Below, in pieces: positions 1-6,022 of a stretch of 6,429 nucleotides of DNA; positions within the stretch are counted from its first letter, which is position 1, and every line of letters begins with the position of its first letter. The notes under the pieces are model-generated. The model ran no database searches and was not told where the DNA came from. It saw only the letters and a list, made by a program, of their open reading frames with translations. Origin of the DNA: an uncultured Parvularculaceae bacterium (lineage in GTDB: Bacteria; Pseudomonadota; Alphaproteobacteria; Caulobacterales; Parvularculaceae). Location: contig CAMYNO010000023.1 in NCBI GenBank assembly GCA_947259815.1, positions 1 through 6,429 on the forward strand, given 5' to 3'. The position numbers and the translations under genes are program-made.

Positions 1-1278
1 CGCGATCTTGACCAATGGGTCGAGATAAGTGGTCTCGTCCTCTTTGAGGTTGCCCATTCGCCCACGTGCGCGCAACCCGTTTCTTGCGATGTCGAGCACT
101 TCAAGGGCGATGTCCTGAACGCTGCGCCCGCCGACCTCAGCTTTAAAACCAATGCGAGCGGCGTCGGCGCGCAAAGCCTCCCGCTCCTCGCGGGACCAGT
201 TTTTCGCAATGTCCCAGGCCGCCGCCAGCGCCGCGTCATCATACAAGAGCCCGACCCAAAGAGCGGGCAACGCACAAATCCGCGCCCAGGGCCCGCCATC
301 GGCGCCGCGCATTTCAAGGAATGTTTTCAACCGAACTTCAGGAAAGGCCGTAGACAGATGATCTTCCCAGTCCTCAATGGTCGGTCGGTCGCCCGGTAAC
401 GCCGGTAAAGAACCATTGATGAAATCTCGGAAGGACTGGCCCGCCGCATCGATATAGTCGCCGCCCCGACGCACAAAATACATCGGCACATCAAGCATGT
501 AATCCACATATTGCTCGAACCCGAAGCCGTCGTCGAATACGAAATGCAACAAGCCCGTCCGGTCAGGGTCGGTATCGGTCCAGATATGAGCGCGATATGA
601 GGCGTATCCGGAAGGTTTTCCCTCCTTCAAACCCGAATTGGCGAAGAGCGCAGTCGCAATCGGCTGGAGCGCGAGCGAGGTTTTGAACTTCATCGCCATG
701 TCAGCTTCGGACGCATAATCGAGATTGACCTGAACCGTACAGGTGCGGTGCATCATGTCGAGGCCGAGCGTGCCGACTGTCGGCATATATCGCCGCATGA
801 TGTTGTAACGCGATTTAGGCATGCGCGGCGTTTCATCAAGCGTCCATGTGGGCGCAAAACCCATACCCAGGAACGCAACGCCCAGAGGCTCGCAAATTTT
901 CTTGACCGCATCGAGATGGCGATGCACCTCATCGCAGGTTTCATGAATGTTTTCGAGCGCAGCGCCGGAAAGCTCGAACTGTCCGCCGGGTTCGAGGGAA
1001 ACGGAGGCGCCCTCGCCCTTCAAACCGATCGGCAAATCGCCTTCTCGAATGATTTCCCATCCCGTCTCTTCGCTCAGCTTTTCAAGAATGACGCGAATGC
1101 CGACGTCGCCATCATAAGGGATCGGGCGCAAATTCGTCCGACAAAAGACGAATTTTTCGTGTTCTGTGCCAATGCGCCATTTGTCTTTTGGCTTGCAACC
1201 ACTCGCCAGATAGTCAACGAGCTGAGCCTTTGACTCAATCAGCGGCGCATCGCCATGCGGTTCTTTTCCCGTGGTCAT
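1..1278 (-). CDS. gshA: Glutamate-cysteine ligase, plant/alphaproteobacterial type (3' end truncated)
   Basis: Translating the minus strand from the ATG at 1278 gives 426 uninterrupted codons running off the window at base 1. The product matches the plant/proteobacterial class of glutamate-cysteine ligase, the cytosolic ATP-dependent enzyme that joins glutamate to cysteine in the first step of glutathione synthesis. Recognisable blocks are GTEHEKFVF (residues 37-45), [12 protein letters not shown] (94-105), MGFAPTW (139-145), [13 protein letters not shown] (154-166), [14 protein letters not shown] (175-188), [13 protein letters not shown] (203-215), [15 protein letters not shown] (228-242) and [12 protein letters not shown] (320-331). 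These cover the glutamate and nucleotide binding core. Family members are about 450-460 residues, so only some 30 C-terminal residues should be missing. A good ribosome binding site, GAGGAGA (1289-1295), lies 10 nt before the ATG. rsmE lies 96 nt upstream in the same direction, a pairing common in Alphaproteobacteria, so co-transcription is likely. The identification is firm. Confidence 0.96.
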   Translation of the reverse strand, partial: MTTGKEPHGDAPLIESKAQLVDYLASGCKPKDKWRIGTEHEKFVFCRTNLRPIPYDGDVGIRVILEKLSEETGWEIIREGDLPIGLKGEGASVSLEPGGQFELSGAALENIHETCDEVHRHLDAVKKICEPLGVAFLGMGFAPTWTLDETPRMPKSRYNIMRRYMPTVGTLGLDMMHRTCTVQVNLDYASEADMAMKFKTSLALQPIATALFANSGLKEGKPSGYASYRAHIWTDTDPDRTGLLHFVFDDGFGFEQYVDYMLDVPMYFVRRGGDYIDAAGQSFRDFINGSLPALPGDRPTIEDWEDHLSTAFPEVRLKTFLEMRGADGGPWARICALPALWVGLLYDDAALAAAWDIAKNWSREEREALRADAARIGFKAEVGGRSVQDIALEVLDIARNGLRARGRMGNLKEDETTYLDPLVKIA

Positions 1279-1374
1279 TATTGCCGTTTCTCCTCGGCGC
1301 CCGCCGACTGGTGAACTCGCTCTATCGCGCCCGGCCCCGACGGCCAAGCCCTTGTTGCATCACGCCAGCGTTAC

Positions 1375-2145
1375 TCATCGCCGGCGCCAGTCGCCCAATG
1401 CCGCCTGCCACAACGTAATGGCTGCAATCGCGGCTGTATCGGCGCGCAATATCCGAGGCCCCAAGGTCACGGGCGTGACAAATTCCCGGTCACGCAAGGC
1501 GTTGCGCTCCGCGGAGGTAAACCCGCCTTCGGGGCCTATCAAGATCCCCCACGGATGAGATTTATTCACGCTGCTCTTAAGCGCATCTAATGCAGGATCC
1601 GCGCGGCCGGTATCCCCGCCCCATTCTTCACTCTCGTCGTCGCCAGACTCATCGCAAAACATGAGACGGCGATCATCGGGCCAATTATCGAGCATAGCGT
1701 TAAAGCGAACCGGCGCGGATATGGATGGCGCGCTGAGCCTGCCGCACTGTTCCGCCGCCTCTGTCGCTATCGCCTGAAGCCGATCGACATTCATTCGCGT
1801 TGCCATGGTTCGCTCGGTCTGCACCGGCGTAAAAGACGCAACACCAAGCTCCACCGCTTTTTGCACGATGGTCTCCAAAGGCCCGCGTTTGACCGGCGCA
1901 AAATATAAAACGAGATCCGGCTCGGTTTCCTGCGCACGTCGCCGGGAAAAAACCGAAACGAGGCCGCCCTTCTTTTTCAGCTCGGTAATTTCCGCTGCAT
2001 ATTCTCCGTCCGCACCGTTAAATAGGTAAACGGCGTCGCCTTCCTTGCGGCGCATCACATTCTTCAGATAATGCGCCTGCTCGGCGGTTAGGGGAGCAAC
2101 GGCGTTTTCCGAAAGCGGCGTTTTGACGTATAGTCGCGGGATCAT
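1375..2145 (-). CDS. rsmE: 16S rRNA (uracil1498-N3)-methyltransferase RsmE
   Basis: This 256-residue protein begins MIPRLYV, as RsmE proteins typically do, and has the usual length (about 240-260). RsmE is a SPOUT-class (alpha/beta knot) methyltransferase that uses S-adenosylmethionine to methylate N3 of U1498 in 16S rRNA of the 30S subunit. An N-terminal PUA-like domain (about 1-70) is followed by the knot domain. Visible motifs are FAPVKRGPLETIVQKAVELG (82-101), the TEAAEQCGR block (128-136), the cofactor-binding ILIGPEGGFTSAE (201-213) and LGPRILRADTAA (228-239), which closes the knot. An acidic stretch at about 165-176 between the core strands looks like a lineage-specific loop. The ATG at 2145 is preferred because the family N-terminus starts exactly there; no strong ribosome binding site is visible. 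It is divergent from ubiA across 44 nt and probably co-transcribed with gshA downstream. Confidence 0.95.
   Translation of the reverse strand: MIPRLYVKTPLSENAVAPLTAEQAHYLKNVMRRKEGDAVYLFNGADGEYAAEITELKKKGGLVSVFSRRRAQETEPDLVLYFAPVKRGPLETIVQKAVELGVASFTPVQTERTMATRMNVDRLQAIATEAAEQCGRLSAPSISAPVRFNAMLDNWPDDRRLMFCDESGDDESEEWGGDTGRADPALDALKSSVNKSHPWGILIGPEGGFTSAERNALRDREFVTPVTLGPRILRADTAAIAAITLWQAALGDWRRR
2106..2134 (+). promoter_or_regulatory. Possible sigma70-type promoter for ubiA-msrB
   Basis: TATAGT at 2129-2134 matches five of six bases of the -10 consensus. A weak -35-like TTTCCG (2106-2111) lies 17 bp upstream. Both are inside the 5' coding part of rsmE, so ubiA transcription would begin near 2141 and have a leader of about 50 nt that includes the hairpin at 2166-2183. 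The -35 match is poor, so this is only a candidate. Confidence 0.25.
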
Positions 2146-2165
2146 CCCCGGCTTTTATCCCCGCC

Positions 2166-2183
2166 CCTTGTCGCGCTACAAGG
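2166..2183 (+). promoter_or_regulatory. Inverted repeat in the rsmE/ubiA divergent gap, overlapping the ubiA ribosome binding site
   Basis: CCTTGT (2166-2171) and ACAAGG (2178-2183) form a perfect 6-bp dyad around the 6-nt spacer CGCGCT. The right arm contains AAGG (2180-2183), the likely Shine-Dalgarno sequence of ubiA, which sits 6 nt before its ATG. In RNA the stem would pair the ribosome binding site; in DNA it could be a repressor site between two divergent genes. The symmetry is seen directly; the function is inference. Confidence 0.4.
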
Positions 2184-2189
2184 CTGAAT

Positions 2190-3128
2190 ATGTCGAACCC
2201 TTCCGCACCGCCATCGACGCCGGACGCCGTCGCCGGTAGCTGGGTCAGCGCCATGCCCGCCGCGGCGCAGCCCTATCTGCGGCTGGCGCGTGCGGATCGC
2301 CCGATAGGAACATGGCTCCTGTTCATTCCGTGCCTCTGGGGGCTGGCCTTCGCAGCGGCGAACGGCTTTGCGCGGCCCGAGCTTATCTGGTTCGCCGCCC
2401 TGATGGGGATCGGGGCGCTGGCCATGCGCGGGGCGGGCTGCGCCTATAACGACATCGTTGATCGCGATATCGACGCAAAAGTCGAACGCACGGCCCTGCG
2501 GCCATTGCCCTCGGGCCAGATTACGGCGCGCCAGGCCTGGGGCTTTCTCATCGCCCTCTGCCTGATCGGGCTTGGCGTTCTGTTGCAGTTCAACCGATTT
2601 GCGATCCTTCTCGGCTTCGGGTCGCTGGCGCTTGTCGCCGCCTATCCGTTCATGAAGCGCATCACCTATTGGCCGCAGGCATGGCTTGGGCTCACCTTCA
2701 ACTGGGGCGCGCTCCTTGGATATGCGGCGGCGGCGGAAACGCTCAGCCTCGCCGCCATCGCAGTCTATGGCGCCGGGGTTTTCTGGACGCTCGGTTATGA
2801 CACGATTTATGCGCATCAGGACAAAGGGGATGACGCGCTCATCGGTGTGAAATCGACAGCGTTGAAATTCGGCGCCGCAACAAAAGGCTGGCTGGTTGCA
2901 TTTTACGGCGCCGCGCTTGCCGGATTTGGCGTCGCCGGTTTTCTGATGAACGCCGGTGTTATTTACTTCCTCGCGCTGGCGCCGGCGGCGGCGCATTTCG
3001 CGTGGCAGATCAGGACTCTCGATATTGACGATTTTCACAATTGCTTGAAGCGTTTCAAATCGAACCGGGATGCGGGGCTTTTGCTGATGCTGGCGCCGAT
3101 TTGTGATCTCGTGCAGCATTCCCTGTGA
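2190..3128 (+). CDS. ubiA: 4-hydroxybenzoate polyprenyltransferase UbiA
   Basis: This 312-residue polytopic inner-membrane protein is a UbiA-family prenyltransferase, which attaches the polyprenyl tail to 4-hydroxybenzoate in ubiquinone synthesis. Both Mg2+/diphosphate-binding aspartate motifs are intact: N87-D88-x2-D91-x3-D95 within GAGCAYNDIVDRDID, and D204-TIYAHQ-D211 followed by GDD (213-215). The N-terminal RPIGTWLLFIPCLWG (37-51) and C-terminal RFKSNRDAGLLLMLAP (288-303) are also characteristic of the 4-hydroxybenzoate branch. Length and the run of hydrophobic helices fit the family. The ATG at 2190 has AAGG 6 nt upstream; a later Met22 would start nearer the conserved part but lacks this support. 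The first 20 residues are a Pro/Ser-rich, non-conserved extension. msrB follows after 48 nt on the same strand with no evident terminator, so the two are probably co-transcribed. Substrate specificity is inferred from motifs. Confidence 0.95.
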   Translation: MSNPSAPPSTPDAVAGSWVSAMPAAAQPYLRLARADRPIGTWLLFIPCLWGLAFAAANGFARPELIWFAALMGIGALAMRGAGCAYNDIVDRDIDAKVERTALRPLPSGQITARQAWGFLIALCLIGLGVLLQFNRFAILLGFGSLALVAAYPFMKRITYWPQAWLGLTFNWGALLGYAAAAETLSLAAIAVYGAGVFWTLGYDTIYAHQDKGDDALIGVKSTALKFGAATKGWLVAFYGAALAGFGVAGFLMNAGVIYFLALAPAAAHFAWQIRTLDIDDFHNCLKRFKSNRDAGLLLMLAPICDLVQHSL

Positions 3129-3176
3129 GCGCCGGCGACGCTATCTGTCGGGTGCGAATTTGAGACAGGGTTGCAG

Positions 3177-3686
3177 ATGAACAAAATTTCACGCAGATCA
3201 GCGCTTCGCGCGGGGCTCGCTGGCGGCCTCGCGACCAGTATTGCGGCAGGCACAACTATGGCGAAAACCAATCCCGATCCGTCGAGCATTCCCGATTTCG
3301 ACAAATGGCAATTGTCCGAAGCGGAATGGAAGGAACGCCTGTCGCCGGAAGCTTATGCGGTGCTGCGCAAAGAGGCGACGGAGAGACCGGGTTCGAGCCC
3401 GCTTGATAATGAAAAGCGCAAGGGCGTTTTTGCCTGCGCCGGCTGCGGTTACGACCTCTTTTCCTCGGACATGAAATTCGACAGCGGCACCGGCTGGCCA
3501 AGCTTTTTTGACTATCTGCCGGGCGCCATCGCCGAAAAGCGCGACTTCAAGCTTATTATTCCCCGTACGGAATATCACTGCGCGCGCTGCGGCGGCCATC
3601 AGGGCCATGTCTTCAAGGACGGCCCGGCGCCGACGGGTTTGCGCTATTGCAATAATGGCGTCGCCCTCACCTTCAAGCCGGCGTAA
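3177..3686 (+). CDS. msrB: Peptide-methionine (R)-S-oxide reductase MsrB with Tat signal peptide
   Basis: The 169-residue product has an N-terminal twin-arginine signal (SRRSALRAG at 5-13, then a hydrophobic stretch to about residue 28), so it should be folded in the cytoplasm and exported to the periplasm. From about residue 45 it is a complete MsrB domain, which reduces the R-epimer of methionine sulfoxide in proteins. Two CxxC zinc sites are present (C87/C90 and C135/C138), with SGTGWPSF (103-110), HQGHVFKDGP (141-150) and the catalytic C158 in RYCNN. There are only five cysteines: four bind zinc and one is catalytic, while the usual resolving-Cys position holds T105. It therefore looks like a one-Cys enzyme. 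The ATG at 3177 is chosen because ACAGGG lies 6 nt upstream and the Tat motif follows at once. Its 3' end overlaps the convergent lysozyme gene by 14 nt. Confidence 0.94.
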   Translation: MNKISRRSALRAGLAGGLATSIAAGTTMAKTNPDPSSIPDFDKWQLSEAEWKERLSPEAYAVLRKEATERPGSSPLDNEKRKGVFACAGCGYDLFSSDMKFDSGTGWPSFFDYLPGAIAEKRDFKLIIPRTEYHCARCGGHQGHVFKDGPAPTGLRYCNNGVALTFKPA

Positions 3687-4113
3687 GAAACAGCGCGGCT
3701 TCGGCTTCGCGCCGGCGCGACAGCCCCGCGACTTCCCGCAACACGCCGTCAATGCGCGCCTTGTTCCACCAGAGCAGCGCCTTGGCGGCGCCGCGCCGGT
3801 CGCCATTGTTCAGCCTGCGAAGCGATGTCGAGCGATCAAGCCCGCCGGTGTTGAATTCAAAACTGACAAGCGCATCAAATTCATTCTGATTGAGGGCGAC
3901 GCACACCAGGTCGTTGACCGTCCGTTCGCGCGCCGCAAGATCACACCGCAGTAACGCTTCGGCGTCGCGTTCGGTAATTTCCATGCCATCGACGACTTCG
4001 CTGCCCGTATGCCCGTAACCAATTGTCAGAACCTCCGCGACATCGCGATAGGCGCGCGTCTCAAACCCTTCCCAGCGCTTGATGAAAGCAACGCCACGCC
4101 GGCTTATCCGCAT
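3673..4113 (-). CDS. Phage-type lysozyme (endolysin), glycoside hydrolase family 24
   Basis: This 146-residue protein is a T4/P22-like muramidase that cleaves the MurNAc-GlcNAc bond of peptidoglycan. The catalytic triad follows the family spacing E-x8-D-x5-T: E15 in KRWEGFE, D24 in AYRD, and T30 in LTIGYGHT. Other hallmarks are LNQNEFDALVSFEFNTGG (75-92) and the C-terminal GLSRRREAEAALF (130-142). It is a bare catalytic domain, full length for phage lysozymes, without a Sec or signal-arrest-release leader or a wall-binding domain, so it would need a holin-like route across the membrane. The reading frame stays open 62 codons further upstream, but that stretch overlaps the preceding gene, has unphage-like Arg/Pro/Asn-rich content and no family match, so the ATG at 4113 is chosen. 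It starts 7 nt after the preceding stop, suggesting translational coupling, and it is the last gene of the three-gene block. Confidence 0.9.
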   Translation of the reverse strand: MRISRRGVAFIKRWEGFETRAYRDVAEVLTIGYGHTGSEVVDGMEITERDAEALLRCDLAARERTVNDLVCVALNQNEFDALVSFEFNTGGLDRSTSLRRLNNGDRRGAAKALLWWNKARIDGVLREVAGLSRRREAEAALFLTPA

Positions 4114-4120
4114 TGTGCCG

Positions 4121-4525
4121 TCACTGTTTGATTGCTGCGACGGCGGCTTTAAGCGCCGCGATTTCGCTGTCGCGTTCGGCGCGCTCTCGCGTGCGCTCGG
4201 CCCGGTCGGCCGCGCGTTCATCATGGCATTTGGAACATTCCGCGACGCATTTTTCCAGATCCGCGCGCAGGGCGGAAAGTTGGTTCTGTTGCGCGGCAAT
4301 CGTCGCGCATTGCGCCGCGATGGTTTTATTCTGCTCCGCCGACATCGACATGATTTTCACCGCGAGGGCGCCGGTCGAGGCCGCATCGCTCTTGCGCATG
4401 TCAAAAAAGTCTTCGCTTCTTTGTTCCCAGAATTTGAACGCCGCAACGCCCACCATCATGGCGACGATTGCAGCCGCCGCAATTGAGGGCGCCTGCGCGC
4501 CGATAATCTCCAACACAGTCCACAT
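4121..4525 (-). CDS. Unknown single-pass membrane coiled-coil protein, holin- or spanin-like by position
   Basis: I do not recognise a family for this 134-residue protein. It has one strongly hydrophobic segment (about 12-30, APSIAAAAIVAMMVGVAAF), a charged linker, and a long Ala/Glu/Arg-rich helix from about 59 to the end that should form a coiled coil. Cysteines occur at 73, 93, 97 and 100, the last three forming C-x3-C-x2-C-H. Its place between a tail-fibre-like gene and a lysozyme gene suggests a lysis accessory: an inner-membrane spanin or a one-segment holin. Positive residues after the membrane segment (K31, R36, R44, K45) against none before it would favour a cytoplasmic C-terminus, which argues against a spanin. 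The ATG at 4525 is used; TTG codons further upstream overlap the preceding gene. It starts 16 nt after that gene's stop, with AGGG overlapping the stop codon but 14 nt from the ATG. Confidence 0.75.
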   Translation of the reverse strand: MWTVLEIIGAQAPSIAAAAIVAMMVGVAAFKFWEQRSEDFFDMRKSDAASTGALAVKIMSMSAEQNKTIAAQCATIAAQQNQLSALRADLEKCVAECSKCHDERAADRAERTRERAERDSEIAALKAAVAAIKQ

Positions 4526-4541
4526 GGTTTCGCGCCGCGCC

Positions 4542-5768
4542 CTATGAAACAACAACGCGGTCGGTCACCCGGCGCCAGTTCGCCCCATCGGAAAATGCGG
4601 GAACACCGCCGCCGGATGCGTCGGCAACATAAATCATCTGTCCCGCGACGGCGGCGGACGGCAGGCCGGCCACAGTATAGCTGCGCAGTTGAAAATGACG
4701 GTTTTTATCGATCACCGTATTGGCCCCGCCCATCTGAACGGCGCCGTCATGGGCGAAACGCACCCGCTCCGCGCCAAGGCTGGTCGTGCCGTTTTCAACC
4801 GTAAAGAAGCGGATCTGTCCCCCGCGCGCGGATGGCGAATGGTTCTCCGCCGCCTCCATCAGAAACGCCACAGACGACTGACCGCTCTCGGTAAAATTCG
4901 ATCCGTCATAGGAATAGGCGCGAAAACCGGTGAGCGTGTCGCCGGCCAGAACAGCGAGCGGCGTATCGCGCGTTCCCCGCGCCTTGCGGCCAAAGAACAC
5001 CGGCCCCGATCCGCCGGTGTGATATCGCGTCGCCTGAAATGGATAGGATGTCTGTTCGCAATCGAGTTCCAACAGGCTGGCGCCATGGCTGGTCCCTTGC
5101 AGCCTCAGTGTACGGTCATCAATCCGCGTGTCGCCGGTTTCCCTGTCGACCTTGAACGCATCGCGCCACACGGCGCCATCGGCGCTCACCTTCACATGGA
5201 AATCATCATCGCCGGTCAAACCGAATTCGGCGCGGCCGGAATAGCCCGTCTGGAACAGATGCGATGCGGTGCCGCCGACCGCAGCCTTGTTGATCTTGAT
5301 TTGCGCGTCCCCCGAACCGGGAGTGACGTCGTCATGGCTGAACAGCACCGCATCGGATTTTACCGCCAGCCGGTTGGTTTCATCGGCGCCGGTATTGATC
5401 CCGAACAGCGCGGCCTCCTCGCCCAGCGCAATCGGCGACCAGAGCGTTCCGTCAAACGCGACCAGCGCATTCTCGTCGACGACATAGGCGCGCACGCCCG
5501 TCACCGCCGCCAGTGAGGCCCAAGCGCCGTCCTGGTAAAAAGCCAGATTGTGGGGCGCAAAATTTTCCCACGCCGCGCCGGTCGGGTCCGCCGGCAAAAT
5601 ATAGCCGTCGCCATCCTCCGGGCTCGCCGGCTGAGCGGACACCGTGCGCGACATGACGGTCATCTGCACCAGCGCATCCAGCCGCCGGAAGGTCTCGTTT
5701 ACGGTTACGTGCTTTTGCGCCTGGGCGGGCGCCACATAGGAAAGCGACAAGCGCGGGCTTTGATCCAT
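4542..5768 (-). CDS. DUF2793-domain phage tail-fibre-like protein
   Basis: The 408-residue product begins with a typical DUF2793 region (about 4-115): SPRLSLSYVAPAQAQKHVTV (4-23), then NETFRRLDALVQ, an EDGDGYILP segment, the FYQDGAWASL segment and YVVDE. A middle part (about 119-215) contains the GINTGADETNRLAVKS, LFQTGYSGRAEFGL and DDDFHVKVSADG stretches often fused to DUF2793 in alphaproteobacterial phage-like proteins. The C-terminal region (about 216-408) is beta-rich and ends in MIYVADASGGGVPAFSDG (379-396) followed by NWRRVTD, a cap seen at the end of many phage tail proteins. A virion tail-fibre or receptor-binding role is inferred from these families. There is no signal peptide. The ATG at 5768 has GAGGAG (5779-5784) 10 nt upstream and coincides with the family N-terminus. 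It is the first gene of the block and appears intact. Which envelope structure it would bind cannot be told. Confidence 0.87.
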   Translation of the reverse strand: MDQSPRLSLSYVAPAQAQKHVTVNETFRRLDALVQMTVMSRTVSAQPASPEDGDGYILPADPTGAAWENFAPHNLAFYQDGAWASLAAVTGVRAYVVDENALVAFDGTLWSPIALGEEAALFGINTGADETNRLAVKSDAVLFSHDDVTPGSGDAQIKINKAAVGGTASHLFQTGYSGRAEFGLTGDDDFHVKVSADGAVWRDAFKVDRETGDTRIDDRTLRLQGTSHGASLLELDCEQTSYPFQATRYHTGGSGPVFFGRKARGTRDTPLAVLAGDTLTGFRAYSYDGSNFTESGQSSVAFLMEAAENHSPSARGGQIRFFTVENGTTSLGAERVRFAHDGAVQMGGANTVIDKNRHFQLRSYTVAGLPSAAVAGQMIYVADASGGGVPAFSDGANWRRVTDRVVVS

Positions 5769-5785
5769 CTGAAGGCGGCTCCTCG

Positions 5786-5798
5786 GTATCGACGATAC
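5786..5798 (-). promoter_or_regulatory. Perfect 13-bp palindrome next to the ribosome binding site of the phage-like block
   Basis: GTATCG-A-CGATAC is a perfect 6-1-6 inverted repeat located 17-29 nt upstream of the DUF2793 start, one base away from its GAGGAG ribosome binding site. The location would suit an operator. No binding protein is identified, so regulation is inference. Confidence 0.4.
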
Positions 5799-5836
5799 AA
5801 TCTGTCCATGGAGGGTAAGGCCGCCGGACAAAGTGA

Positions 5837-5848
5837 CGATAACTATCG
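5837..5848 (-). promoter_or_regulatory. Second dyad with the same half-sites upstream of the phage-like block
   Basis: CGATA-AC-TATCG is a 5-2-5 inverted repeat using the same TATCG/CGATA half-sites as the palindrome at 5786-5798 but in the opposite order. The two dyads lie about 38 bp apart within the same divergent region. They could be paired operator sites, but half-sites this short can also occur by chance. Confidence 0.25.
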
Positions 5849-5881
5849 ACCGAATGCGGAAAAGAGCGCGATTTTCGCCAT

Positions 5882-6022
5882 ATGCGGGAATTTTTGGCGA
5901 GTCTTTTTCGCTTTCTGGTTGTGCTCTTCACGGCATGCTACGGGTTCGCTATAGCGGGCGACCAACGCTCGCAAAGGAATTCGAAGGGAACGCCATGCCA
6001 GACAATACAGCCGCCGATTTAA
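5882..6022 (+). CDS. Possible 46-residue secreted small protein overlapping the mscS start
   Basis: An ATG at 5882 opens 46 codons ending at TAA 6020-6022. The peptide begins MREFLASLFRFLVVLFTACY and continues GFAIAGD: a short basic start, a hydrophobic core and an AIA signal-peptidase-type site (23-25), leaving a 21-residue polar tail. It overlaps the first 28 nt of mscS in another frame, so translation could be coupled. Against it, no good ribosome binding site precedes the ATG (a weak AAAGAG is far upstream), and nothing in it matches a family I know. It may be chance. Confidence 0.2.
   Translation: MREFLASLFRFLVVLFTACYGFAIAGDQRSQRNSKGTPCQTIQPPI
5927..5955 (+). promoter_or_regulatory. Possible promoter of mscS
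   Basis: TTCACG (5927-5932) and TATAGC (5950-5955), 17 bp apart, each match four of six bases of the sigma70 -35 and -10 consensus. The -10 lies in a 10-bp palindrome, CGCTATAGCG (5947-5956). Transcription would start near 5962, leaving a leader of about 33 nt before mscS. The matches are modest. Confidence 0.25.

Noticed and set aside
748..1233. Plus-strand open frame of 161 codons
   Set aside because: It lies antisense to gshA, whose own translation gives continuous family-matching sequence; no motif supports the plus-strand frame.
2142..3119. Minus-strand open frame of 325 codons opposite ubiA
   Set aside because: It mirrors the ubiA coding sequence, is extremely Arg/Gly/Glu-rich without any domain, and would run into the rsmE start.
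3145..3168. CTGTC...GACAG pair between ubiA and msrB
   Set aside because: Five-base arms with a 14-nt spacer are too weak to call a terminator or operator.
3708..3719. 12-bp palindrome CGCGCCGGCGCG just after msrB, considered as a terminator stem
   Set aside because: It is not followed by a T-run, lies within lysozyme coding sequence, and such GC palindromes are common in DNA of this composition.
3198..3806. Minus-strand open frame of 202 codons spanning msrB and the end of the lysozyme gene
   Set aside because: It overlaps two well-identified genes in the wrong frame, and its sequence is Arg/Ala-rich without domain features.
4114..4299. 62-codon N-terminal extension of the lysozyme frame
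   Set aside because: It overlaps the coiled-coil gene, has no signal peptide and no family similarity; the internal ATG at 4113 matches the usual lysozyme start, and the gene spacing fits.
4689..5516. Long plus-strand open frame (275 codons) opposite the DUF2793 gene
   Set aside because: It is fully antisense to a gene with clear family motifs, has Arg-rich content typical of the reverse frame of GC-rich coding DNA, and has no recognisable domain.
3673..5768. A complete prophage
   Set aside because: No integrase, repressor, terminase, portal, capsid or attachment-site repeats are visible in the window.
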